NCBI GenBank assembly: GCA_945787305.1
Contig: CALZIH010000081.1
Location: 1-29,981, forward strand
Reading direction: 5' to 3'
Source of the DNA: an uncultured Desulfobulbaceae bacterium
GTDB taxonomy: Bacteria > Desulfobacterota > Desulfobulbia > Desulfobulbales > Desulfobulbaceae
Length of the DNA stretch: 29,981 nucleotides
Below, in pieces: positions 15,814-23,836 of the stretch. The position numbers were made by a program, and so were the translations under genes. The notes beneath the pieces were generated by a model, which was not told the origin of the DNA, ran no database searches, and saw only the letters and a program-made list of their open reading frames with translations. The first letter of the stretch is position 1; each line of letters opens with the position of its first letter.

Positions 15814-16746
15814 TTAATTCAGATGTTCATTGACCAAGGCATGTACACCAACCACATCAACACTCTCCAGGAGGTGTTTTTTGCAGCTGGTCAAGGCCTT
15901 GAGAGTAGCCTGGTTGGGGTGCCCTATGCCGATGGCCCACCCTTGTTTTTTTGCCAGGGCTATCAGTCGTTCCAATTGGTGACATATTTTATCCTGATCC
16001 TGGGCATTATCGAGAAAAACATGGCGACGAGCCGTGGGAATTGACATTTTCCCGGCCTCATCAAGTCCTGTTGAACGGGATGTGGTATAGGAATCAATAA
16101 AAAAAAGCTCACGTTTTTTAAGAACACTCAACACTTCATGCATGGCCTCTCGATTTTCCGTAAACTTTGAGCCCATATGGTTATTTGATCCGATGGCATG
16201 GGGTACGGCTATCAGGTTCTCCGCTACCTTGGTTCTGATTTCTTCTGCTGAAAATCGTAGATATAATCCGCCCGGTCCCGGATCCCAGGTAGGATCCTGG
16301 GCTTCCATGGGCATATGAAGCAAGATATCACGCCCCTTCTCCCAGGCCTGTTCTTCCTGTTCCAAGGTAAAGGGAGCGTTGGGAAGAAAAGAAAAGGTGA
16401 GGTTCAGGTCCAATGCCAGCAATCTGCTGCCGACCTGTTGATGGTAGCCCATGTCGTCTATAATGATGGCAACCTTAGGGCGAGGTATTGTCGGCACGGA
16501 TTCGGTGTCACATTCGGGTGCCTTTTCCTGCACATCAATCTTCGCCTCCTGAGGCTGGGGAAGGTCCGGTTCTTCAAAGACGATGGTCTGCTCTGCTGAT
16601 CGCCCTCCAGTTGAGTTCGATAGGTTTTCCTTCTCTCCCCCCTCCTCCTGCTGATCAGTGCGACAGGAGGAAAACACTACAACAAACAGTAAAAAAAGAA
16701 TTGGCAACATCTGCATAACAGATATTTTTCTTTTACTGTCAATCAT
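15814..16746 (-). CDS. Divergent polysaccharide deacetylase lipoprotein (YibQ-like)
   Basis: This 310-residue protein starts with a short basic stretch and a hydrophobic signal segment (residues 10-27) ending in FSSC, so Cys28 is a likely lipidation site, making it a membrane-anchored periplasmic lipoprotein. A low-complexity acidic linker (about 30-88) precedes the catalytic domain. Motifs of the divergent polysaccharide deacetylase family (formerly DUF610) follow: VAIIIDDMGYH, FSFLPNAPF, LLHMPMEAQDP, and IGSNNHMGSKFT. Its start codon directly follows the stop codon of the polyprenyl synthase gene with no gap. In proteobacteria this family is usually linked to envelope genes, often envC or ctpA. 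Here it accompanies glycosyltransferases, which suggests action on the glycan made by this operon. Confidence 0.85.
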   Translation of the reverse strand: MIDSKRKISVMQMLPILFLLFVVVFSSCRTDQQEEGGEKENLSNSTGGRSAEQTIVFEEPDLPQPQEAKIDVQEKAPECDTESVPTIPRPKVAIIIDDMGYHQQVGSRLLALDLNLTFSFLPNAPFTLEQEEQAWEKGRDILLHMPMEAQDPTWDPGPGGLYLRFSAEEIRTKVAENLIAVPHAIGSNNHMGSKFTENREAMHEVLSVLKKRELFFIDSYTTSRSTGLDEAGKMSIPTARRHVFLDNAQDQDKICHQLERLIALAKKQGWAIGIGHPNQATLKALTSCKKHLLESVDVVGVHALVNEHLN

Positions 16747-17757
16747 TTACTTATTCCTTGCCAGGACGTAGCCAGCAATACTCACCAACAGGCCATAACT
16801 TTGTTCATCGACGCCTGCGGTAAATATTTCAAGAGATTTCATCGCTTCATGGACGAAACGTTCCGCCTGCTGTCGAGCCAATCGCAAGCCATCAAGCTGC
16901 TTGAGCAGAACACAGAGACGGTCATAGGCCTCCGGCTGCGTCCTGTCTCCACCAATCAAAGCCTTCAGCTCTTTACGTTCATCAATTCCTGCCTGCTCCA
17001 TGGCAATAATCAGCGGCAGGGTTATTTTTCCCTCTACAAAATCATTACCTACTGTTTTCCCGGTCTGCTGTTTATCGCCAAGGTAATCCAGCAAATCATC
17101 CACCACCTGAAAGGCAGCACCCACCTTTTCCCCATAACACCCAAGAGCCTGTTGCTGCTCAGGACTGCCACCGGCAAACAGGGCACCCAAGGTACAGGTT
17201 GAGGCAATCAGGCTGGCAGTCTTACGGTCGATAACTGCAAAATACTCTTTTTCTCCAATCCCGGCATCTCCGGCATATCTTAATTGCAGGAACTCACCAT
17301 CGACCATGGCCCCAGTCGCTCGGCAAAAGACCTCCAAGCCGGCAGAGCCGGTCAAACGCCCGATCAGATGCATGGATCGGGCATGGAGCCAATCGCCGGC
17401 GAGAATAGCTGCTGCCATTCCGTATTTCCGACCTACCGCCTCCCGACCTCGGCGGTCATGGGCATTATCGATAACATCGTCATGGACCAGAGTGGCCACA
17501 TGCAGGTACTCCAGAGCGGCGGCAAGAAGGTAAATTTCTTCATCCCGGCGACCACAGATTGATGAGGATAAAACGGCAAGCAGGGGCCTGATCCGTTTAC
17601 CGCCGCCAAATAAGGCATACTCCAACACTTCAATAAGAAAGGGGTCACACCCCTGTAAAGCGTGAGCAAGATCAGCACGCATGGCCTCTTCAACCCTGCC
17701 TGTTATCTGAGCTACGGCCTCTAGCAATTCGATTTGATTACTTTCGTTGATCGTCAT
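16747..17757 (-). CDS. Polyprenyl diphosphate synthase (trans-type, IspB-like)
   Basis: This 336-residue prenyltransferase extends allylic diphosphates with isopentenyl diphosphate to a long polyprenyl chain. All signature blocks are present: GGGKRIRP (52-59), the first Asp-rich motif DDVID (93-97) followed by DRRGREAVGRKYG, KTASLI, and the second Asp-rich motif DDLLD (220-224) with GKTVGNDFVEGKITLPLI. The product is probably the side chain of menaquinone or ubiquinone. An undecaprenyl-type carrier is normally made by cis-type enzymes, so a link to glycan lipid is only contextual. I chose the ATG at 17757, which overlaps the DinG stop by 20 bp; the ATG at 17760 is equally possible. The two Met codons follow AAAGG closely. 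Confidence 0.92.
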   Translation of the reverse strand: MTINESNQIELLEAVAQITGRVEEAMRADLAHALQGCDPFLIEVLEYALFGGGKRIRPLLAVLSSSICGRRDEEIYLLAAALEYLHVATLVHDDVIDNAHDRRGREAVGRKYGMAAAILAGDWLHARSMHLIGRLTGSAGLEVFCRATGAMVDGEFLQLRYAGDAGIGEKEYFAVIDRKTASLIASTCTLGALFAGGSPEQQQALGCYGEKVGAAFQVVDDLLDYLGDKQQTGKTVGNDFVEGKITLPLIIAMEQAGIDERKELKALIGGDRTQPEAYDRLCVLLKQLDGLRLARQQAERFVHEAMKSLEIFTAGVDEQSYGLLVSIAGYVLARNK

Positions 17758-19729
17758 CATCCTTTGTATGCTTAAAAAACCGTACAACCTCATCCGTATC
17801 GCGTACTATCGGACTTGGCGGTAAACTGTTTCGAAATCGTCGTCCATACCCCTTGCTGAACAGCCGCACATCAAGGACCGCAATTACACCGCGATCTCCA
17901 GAGCTTCGCATCAAACGACCGACTCCCTGCCGTAGGGTCAGAATTGCACGTGGCACCTGAAACTCATAGAAAGGGTTCCCTCCACTTGCCTTGATCCTGT
18001 TCATCCGGGCCATCATAACAGGGTCACTGGGGACTTCAAATGGTAATTTATCTATTATGACCAGACTTAAACTTTCTCCGGGAATATCCACACCCTCCCA
18101 GAAGCTTGCCACTGCAAAAAGGACCGCATCGGTTTTACTTGAAAACCTGCGTAACAATTCATGCCGAGGTGCCGTTCCCTGGCGGAGCAACGGGTAGTGT
18201 AAATCGTCTTTCAAGGCTTGCCAGGCGAGATCCAGAGCTTTGAATGAGGTAAAGAGTATAAGGGCTCGCCCACCTGCCGCCTCGATCAACAACTTTAATT
18301 GCGTATGCAGAGCCTGTTGATAACCGTGACCAGTTGGTTCGGGAAAATCATCACCGGGAACATAGATCAGCGTTTGCGCTGCGTAATCAAAAGGTGAGGG
18401 GAACGACAGTGACGGCGTGTCATCGCTCAAGCCCATCCTCTTGAAAAAATATTTAAAATCGCCTGCCGTGGTCAGGGTAGCGGAGGTAAAAACACAGGCG
18501 GCCACCGAAGAAAACAGACTGGCCTGCAGCTCTTCTGAAACGTCGACCGGGGTAGCTGAGAGGACAAGATTCTTCTCCCTGCGTTCAAACCAATGAATAA
18601 ATCGATTCTCTTCTTCTGGAAGATCATCAAAAGACTCGGTCGTGATAAACTCCAGTTGTTCCTGTAAATCAGCGCAGCGAAGATTGTACTGGGCCCAGGG
18701 TTCCTGTCCCTTACCAACAGCGTCCAGTCCTTCTGCCAGTTGTGCAAAAGCACGCAACAGGCCATCACGCTTTTCCATTAACTCAGAACCCGATACCAAC
18801 AACTCCTGCAGAACAAACCGGCCGGGCTCCAATGGTAACAGGGCGGCAAACTGTTCCATGCGACCGGAAAGAGCATGGACTTTTTTGAGCAGTTCTTTTT
18901 GCCGGTGCCGGCTCAAGTCCTTGAGGGCACTACGCTCTATATCACCGACGAGGTCACTGACCTGATAACGGGAAAAAGAGCGGCCGAAAAATTGGGTCGC
19001 CACCTTTTCCACATGGTGCGCCTCATCAAAAATGACGGCCTCGTAACGGGGGAGGACCTCACCATAACCACCACGGCGGACGGCCAGATCAGAAAACAAC
19101 AGGTGATGATTCACAACCAGCAAACGGCTGTTGGCAGCTTCCCGGCGTAACCGGTTTAAAAAACATTGGGGCCCATCCGGACAATCGCCGCCTAGACAAA
19201 AATGCGACTGACAGCAGATTTTCTGCCAGAGCGGAGATTGGGAGGGTAGCCAGTCAAGTTCCGCCCGATCACCGAAACGGGTCTGTTCAATCCAGCCTAC
19301 AATCCGTTGATTTGCCGAATCATCAAAAAGTTCCCCTTGGCCGGCGGCGGACAGCTGATGCCAACGATAGAGACAGAGATAATTCTGCCGACCCTTCACA
19401 CATAGCGCCTTTAAATCCGGTTCGATATATTCACGGATAAAAGGAATTTCCCGTTTAAGAATCTGATCTTGCAGGTTACGGGTATTCGTGGATACCACAA
19501 TCCGTCGACCGCTGAGCACTGCCGGTATCAGGTAGGCCAGAGTTTTGCCAAGGCCGGTTTCCGCTTCTATCGCCAAGGCGCTGGTCCAGTCCGGAGCACT
19601 ATCGTTTGATTCAACCGTGCTGAGCAACAGTTCGGAAACAGCAGCAGCCATCTGCTGTTGACCGGGTCGGGGTTCATAATCTTGTAAATGGTGTGCAAGG
19701 ACACCTTCAGGGCCAAAAATATCTTCCAT
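17738..19729 (-). CDS. DinG/XPD-like iron-sulfur DNA helicase
   Basis: This 663-residue superfamily 2 helicase of the DinG/YoaA/XPD type unwinds DNA 5' to 3', including R-loops and damaged forks. Motif I is ETGLGKT (57-63) and motif II DEAH (235-238). Between them a cysteine cluster, C119 in KGRQNYLC and C172/C173, C178, C183 and C189, fits the 4Fe-4S domain. C-terminal motifs include LIIDKLPFEVPSDP and LRQGVGRLMRSSGDRG (motif VI with Arg fingers). The ATG at 19729 has AGG at good distance and lies 9 bp after the HEAT-protein stop. Placing a repair helicase ahead of polyprenyl and glycan genes is odd functionally; the overlaps suggest shared transcription rather than shared function. Confidence 0.92.
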   Translation of the reverse strand: MEDIFGPEGVLAHHLQDYEPRPGQQQMAAAVSELLLSTVESNDSAPDWTSALAIEAETGLGKTLAYLIPAVLSGRRIVVSTNTRNLQDQILKREIPFIREYIEPDLKALCVKGRQNYLCLYRWHQLSAAGQGELFDDSANQRIVGWIEQTRFGDRAELDWLPSQSPLWQKICCQSHFCLGGDCPDGPQCFLNRLRREAANSRLLVVNHHLLFSDLAVRRGGYGEVLPRYEAVIFDEAHHVEKVATQFFGRSFSRYQVSDLVGDIERSALKDLSRHRQKELLKKVHALSGRMEQFAALLPLEPGRFVLQELLVSGSELMEKRDGLLRAFAQLAEGLDAVGKGQEPWAQYNLRCADLQEQLEFITTESFDDLPEEENRFIHWFERREKNLVLSATPVDVSEELQASLFSSVAACVFTSATLTTAGDFKYFFKRMGLSDDTPSLSFPSPFDYAAQTLIYVPGDDFPEPTGHGYQQALHTQLKLLIEAAGGRALILFTSFKALDLAWQALKDDLHYPLLRQGTAPRHELLRRFSSKTDAVLFAVASFWEGVDIPGESLSLVIIDKLPFEVPSDPVMMARMNRIKASGGNPFYEFQVPRAILTLRQGVGRLMRSSGDRGVIAVLDVRLFSKGYGRRFRNSLPPSPIVRDTDEVVRFFKHTKDDDDQRK

Positions 19730-19738
19730 GGTACCTGC

Positions 19739-20185
19739 TCAATCCCGACCGGCGTCCTTCAAGACATCTCTGGCAACGGCAACGACTTGGCTATCGGAAT
19801 CAGCCACCAACGTTTCTACGTGGCGCAAAGCCTCTTGGCTGCCGATAATTCCCAGTACATTGGCTACCTCGCCCCTGACCCAGCTGTTTGGATTGTCTGT
19901 CTGAGCCACCAGCGAAGGTATAGCCAATTCAACATCGTCAGGCCGTTCTGCGACCAGGTATTCAAACAGGACGGATACCCCTAGGCGGACGGCAAAGCGC
20001 TCGTCGGTCAACAGTTCGCCGACACAATCATAATAGCTTGATTCCTGTTTAAACATCGCGACTATATTTTCAACATGACCCATTTCCAGAAAATCAGCCA
20101 TAACCTTGATCAATTCTCGATCAATGCCAGTCTGTTCTTTTGGTTGTTCTCTTGCGTGCTCCATGGTTTTCCTTTTGTCTTGCAT
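19739..20185 (-). CDS. HEAT-repeat protein
   Basis: This 148-residue, mainly helical protein has no signal peptide with this start. HEAT-like repeat pairs are visible: RFAVRLGVSVLFEYLVAERP, AIPSLVAQTDNPNSWVRGEVANVLGIIG and ALRHVETLVADSDSQVVAVARDVLKDAG, with the usual Asp-x-x-Val-Arg turn. Such proteins act as scaffolds or protein-binding adaptors; no partner is evident. I chose the ATG at 20185 because GGAG lies 7 bases upstream; the ATG at 20164 also has AAGGA before it. A longer frame from 20290 would add a hydrophobic N-terminus without any ribosome-binding site. It leads the operon, 9 bp ahead of the helicase gene. Confidence 0.7.
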   Translation of the reverse strand: MQDKRKTMEHAREQPKEQTGIDRELIKVMADFLEMGHVENIVAMFKQESSYYDCVGELLTDERFAVRLGVSVLFEYLVAERPDDVELAIPSLVAQTDNPNSWVRGEVANVLGIIGSQEALRHVETLVADSDSQVVAVARDVLKDAGRD

Positions 20186-20245
20186 TGGTTTTCTCCATAC
20201 CATGGTACCAGGCAGCAAGCAATCCGAGATTAGGGTAAGAAAAAA

Positions 20246-20273
20246 AATATAGGCATAACACCTTGTTTTTGAA
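20246..20273 (-). promoter_or_regulatory. Possible promoter of the HEAT-dinG-glycan operon
   Basis: Minus-strand TTCAAA (20273-20268) and TATATT (20251-20246) are separated by 16 bp, about 60 bases upstream of the chosen HEAT-protein start. The -10 is good and the -35 moderate. Confidence 0.35.
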
Positions 20274-20295
20274 GCGAACGCCCTCTTCACAGCGC

Positions 20296-20324
20296 TTGAC
20301 AGAGCCTTTTATCGAGGGTAGAAC
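20296..20324 (+). promoter_or_regulatory. Promoter of the sensor kinase gene
   Basis: TTGACA (20296-20301) is followed by a 17-bp spacer and TAGAAC (20319-20324). A transcript from here would have a leader of about 45 bases before the kinase ATG at 20378. The pair is back-to-back with the putative operon promoter on the other strand. Confidence 0.55.
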
Positions 20325-20377
20325 ATTGCAGTAAAGTACGTTGAGAATTCGAAATAAACCCATGAGCCTACAGACAG

Positions 20378-22165
20378 ATGGTTGACTCTACACAGACTTC
20401 GACAACAACGGCCTCAGACGGTAGTGCACTGCTTGAGCAGGATGAGCAGGTTCTCATTGTTGACGACTATCCGGACATCGTCCTTCTACTCCAGGAATTT
20501 CTTCGGGACCAGGGTTTTCCCACTCTTGTTGCCGGTTCTGCCGCTGAATTGCGTCAAATTGTTCAGACGCAGAATATTGCCTTGTTCCTTCTCGATATTG
20601 GTCTGCCCGATGCAAACGGTACCGAATTGCTACCGGAACTAAAAGCAAATAACCCTGACACCGCTGTGATCATGCTCACCGCCGTGACAGATCTCCAGAC
20701 AGCCCTTGACTGCATACGCCAGGGTGCTGACGATTACTTGACCAAACCGGTCCAATTTAACGAATTTCTCAACACCATCCATAAAGTCCTGGAAAGAAGA
20801 CGGCTGACCATCAATAACCGCCGATACCAAAAAGAAATCGAACAGGCCCGCTTTAGAATCCAGCTTCTGCATGAACTGACCATCAAGATGAACTCCGCCT
20901 ACCTGAGCATGACCGAACTGGACGAAATTCTATTGGCCATCCTGGTGGGGATCACGGCTGAAGAGGGACTTCAATTTAACCGGGCCTTCCTGGCTCTTTT
21001 TGACGAACAGGAACAGGCGCTTGTCGGCAGGCTTGCCATTGGACCCGGTAAAAAGGAAGAAGGTGGTCGAATCTGGCATGATATACAGGCCAGAAACCTG
21101 CAATTCCATGACCTCATTGCCAACATAAAAAAGCAATCGTTTGGCGACGATTCAGAAGTGAACCGTATTGTGCAGGCTCTGTATGTACCTGCAAGCGACG
21201 CTAACCATATCCTGAACCATGCGACCAGGGAACGACAATCAATAAACGTTGTCGATGGACAGAGTGCATGGCCGGTTCCACCGGAACTGTTAGGACTGCT
21301 CCAGGAAGAATCTTTTGTTATTGTGCCGCTGTATTCCCCCAGTCGATCTCTTGGGGTGATTATTGCTGATCATTTTGTAACCGAAACACCAATAAGCGAA
21401 GCCCGGATTCATGACCTGGAAAGCTTTGCCTCCCAGGCCAGCCTTGCCATTGAACATTGCCATCTCTACATGGCTATGGACAATAAAATACATGAACTTG
21501 TTGAGGCCGAACGCTATTCAGCCGTCGGTCACATGGCTGCCCAACTGGCGCATAATATACGTAACCCCATCACCTCCATCGGCGGCACAGCCCGATTGCT
21601 TGCCAGGAAAACGGAGGATCCGGACTGGTTAAAATTCCTCAACATCATGAAAAATGAGGTAGCCAAAATCGAAACCACCCTGGAGGACATTTTCAGTTTT
21701 GTCGAAACGGTTCAACCGGAGAAAGAGTGGATCGGCCTGTTTGACCTCCTGACCAAATCGCTTATGTTGTTTTATCCGGCCATGCAGAAACAAAACATTG
21801 AGCACGAGTTCCTGCTCCCCGAATCCGAACCGGTACTCAACCTGGACCAAAAGCTCATGCATCAGGCCTTTGTTCATCTCATCCGCAACAGTGTTGAAGC
21901 CATGCCTGATGGCGGCAAGCTCACGGTCTCAGTTAAACTCTTCAAAAACGAAGTTCAGATTGTCATCACCGATACAGGTGTAGGAATTACCGAGGCCAAT
22001 CTGGGCCTGGCATCGGATCCCTTTTTTACAACCAAGACCTTTGGCACCGGTATGGGGCTAGTGCTGGTTAAAAGAACCATCAAGGACCATTCCGGCTCAC
22101 TCGAAATACAAGGACGAAAATCAGGAGGTACCCGGATTATTGTCCATTTGCCTATTACGCAGTGA
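20378..22165 (+). CDS. Receiver-GAF-histidine kinase, soluble
   Basis: This 595-residue cytoplasmic two-component protein has its receiver domain first. Residues about 25-140 form the receiver, with acidic pair DD29-30, phospho-acceptor Asp73 in LLDIGLPD, Thr101 and Lys123 in LTKP. A short helical linker and a GAF-like sensor domain span about 160-360. The dimerisation/phosphotransfer helix has His392 in AHNIRNPITSIGG, a variant of the usual H-E-x-x-N/T-P with Asn in place of Glu. The ATP-binding domain has Asn504 in RNSVEAMPDGG, TDTGVGI and GTGMGLVLVKR. No transmembrane segment is present, so input probably comes by phosphorylation of the receiver and by a small ligand on the GAF domain. No partner regulator is adjacent, and no ribosome-binding site is clear. 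Confidence 0.92.
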   Translation: MVDSTQTSTTTASDGSALLEQDEQVLIVDDYPDIVLLLQEFLRDQGFPTLVAGSAAELRQIVQTQNIALFLLDIGLPDANGTELLPELKANNPDTAVIMLTAVTDLQTALDCIRQGADDYLTKPVQFNEFLNTIHKVLERRRLTINNRRYQKEIEQARFRIQLLHELTIKMNSAYLSMTELDEILLAILVGITAEEGLQFNRAFLALFDEQEQALVGRLAIGPGKKEEGGRIWHDIQARNLQFHDLIANIKKQSFGDDSEVNRIVQALYVPASDANHILNHATRERQSINVVDGQSAWPVPPELLGLLQEESFVIVPLYSPSRSLGVIIADHFVTETPISEARIHDLESFASQASLAIEHCHLYMAMDNKIHELVEAERYSAVGHMAAQLAHNIRNPITSIGGTARLLARKTEDPDWLKFLNIMKNEVAKIETTLEDIFSFVETVQPEKEWIGLFDLLTKSLMLFYPAMQKQNIEHEFLLPESEPVLNLDQKLMHQAFVHLIRNSVEAMPDGGKLTVSVKLFKNEVQIVITDTGVGITEANLGLASDPFFTTKTFGTGMGLVLVKRTIKDHSGSLEIQGRKSGGTRIIVHLPITQ

Positions 22166-22190
22166 TTGTAAGCCTCCGTTATGTAGAGGC

Positions 22191-23627
22191 TCATGACAGG
22201 CCTTTCTTTTCTTTCCCCCGTAGCCAGGAAGCCGTTACTGCGACAAGGGCCAACATTGCACCGGTCCGAAACGTTTGCTGTAAAGCCTGCATAAAATGCG
22301 GTGTCTGTTGGGGAGTAAAATCCCTGATGTCCATGCCACCACTCAAACGTGCATATGTATAGGCAAAGAGAAAGCCGGCCAAAGCCGTTCCCAAGAGCAT
22401 CCCCATATTTCGGCTTGTCGCCAACAGGCTTGAGGTAATACCACTGTCTTCATGCGAAACGCCGGCCAGGGCGGCTGCAGAATTAGGGGCAAGAAACATG
22501 GCCTGACCAAAGCCAAGCAGGGCTAAACTACAAACAATATAGAACCCTGAAGAGTGGGCGGACAGGGCGGTCAACAAGAGAAGACTGAAAAAACAGTTGG
22601 CAAGACCAAAGCTGGCGACGATTCGTGCTCCGATATGATCGTGAAGCCTGCCGGCCAAGGGTGCGATAAAAAAGACACAGAGCGGCACCGCCATCATAAA
22701 ATAGCCGACCTGATCCGGTGGAAACCGGCGGACCGAGCTGAGATAAAACGGCATGAGCAGAAGAACAAAAAATAACACGATAAAAGAAAGCATGGCGCTC
22801 ACCACTGCCATGGTAAAAAATCTTCTGCCGAAAAGCTCGACCGGAAACAACGGCTCGTCTTTCCTCACCTCATACCCAACAAATGCTCCCCAAAGTAACA
22901 GCAACAAGATGACAGGATAGAACGGCCAACCACCTGCCGTTGACTGAGAGCTGACCACGGTGGCATGGGAGAGCAAGAGAACCGTCAGGGTGATGGAAGC
23001 CACATACAACACCCCACCCACACCATCAAACCCGTTCTTAACACTTCTCCTCACCCCGCCACCCGCAGGCTGGCCAATGGATGCCAGCAATCTTCTCGAT
23101 AAAACGTAGAGCAACACTCCAACCGGGACCGTAACAAGAAACATCATCCGCCAATGCGACCAACGCAACAGCAGACCGCTGACCGCCGGCCCGGTCATCA
23201 GTCCCAGCGAGGTGGCAATACCGACCAAGCCAAGCCCACGTCCCAACCGATCTTTCGGGAAACTGCTCTTAATCAGGGCCGGGCCCATGGCCATCATCAT
23301 GGATGCACCGATGGCCTGCACAAAGCGAAAGAAAATCAACAGGCCAATCGTCGGCGCCACCGAACAGAGCAGCGACCCCAGAGAAAAAACGAGGACCCCA
23401 CGACCATACAGGGTTCCCTGGCCGATCCCATTTGAAAAGTATCCCCAGAAAAGCAGGCTGACGGTGATCGTCAGCAGATAGATAAGAACCACCCATTCGG
23501 TCAGAGCAAGCGAGCTTGTGAAAACCTGCATCAAGGTGGGCAGGGCAACATTGACCATGGAGCTGTCCATGGTCGACATGAACACTCCGGTTGAGACCAG
23601 CAGCAGTATTCGGTAATGATTATGCAT
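22191..23627 (-). CDS. MFS transporter, DHA2 (14-TM) drug-exporter type
   Basis: This 478-residue inner-membrane protein is of the length and pattern of 14-TM EmrB/QacA-type proton antiporters. The N-terminal MDSSMVNVALPTLMQVF is the family motif around TM1, followed by WVVLIYLLTITVSLLFWGYF. RFVQAIGASMMMAMGPALI matches motif B/C with the Arg in TM4, and GLMTGPAVSGLLL the antiporter motif in TM5. FAYTYARLSGGMD in the late loop is also typical. It lacks a neighbouring membrane-fusion protein or outer-membrane channel, and no TetR- or MarR-like regulator is adjacent, so substrate and control are unknown. The gene is convergent with the kinase gene 25 bp away, and no strong terminator separates them. 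Confidence 0.9.
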   Translation of the reverse strand: MHNHYRILLLVSTGVFMSTMDSSMVNVALPTLMQVFTSSLALTEWVVLIYLLTITVSLLFWGYFSNGIGQGTLYGRGVLVFSLGSLLCSVAPTIGLLIFFRFVQAIGASMMMAMGPALIKSSFPKDRLGRGLGLVGIATSLGLMTGPAVSGLLLRWSHWRMMFLVTVPVGVLLYVLSRRLLASIGQPAGGGVRRSVKNGFDGVGGVLYVASITLTVLLLSHATVVSSQSTAGGWPFYPVILLLLLWGAFVGYEVRKDEPLFPVELFGRRFFTMAVVSAMLSFIVLFFVLLLMPFYLSSVRRFPPDQVGYFMMAVPLCVFFIAPLAGRLHDHIGARIVASFGLANCFFSLLLLTALSAHSSGFYIVCSLALLGFGQAMFLAPNSAAALAGVSHEDSGITSSLLATSRNMGMLLGTALAGFLFAYTYARLSGGMDIRDFTPQQTPHFMQALQQTFRTGAMLALVAVTASWLRGKEKKGLS

Positions 23628-23758
23628 TAATAACTAAAACCTAGCTCAACCCTTGACCAGTTTCTCCAGCGAGAAAAATCATCCCTTAACCACTTGCTCT
23701 GCTCTGATACTGAAAACAAATGCACACGAACCCTGGAGGTTGCAACGATAACGCAGAC

Positions 23759-23794
23759 AAAAAAAAACGGGTCCCTGGTAACAGGGACCCGTTT
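23759..23794 (-). terminator. Rho-independent terminator of the porin gene
   Basis: A perfect 13-bp stem (aaacgggtccctg with cagggacccgttt) and GTAA loop is followed on the minus strand by a run of nine T. It lies about 40 bases past the porin stop codon. Confidence 0.95.
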
Positions 23795-23836
23795 CAACCG
23801 TAATCGGTTGGCAATCAGCTCAAATCATAGACATGA

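Noticed and set aside
22166..22190. Short hairpin agcctc/gaggct between the convergent kinase and MFS genes
   Set aside because: Only 6 bp of stem with a 9-nt loop and no adjacent T-run on either strand, too weak to call a bidirectional terminator.
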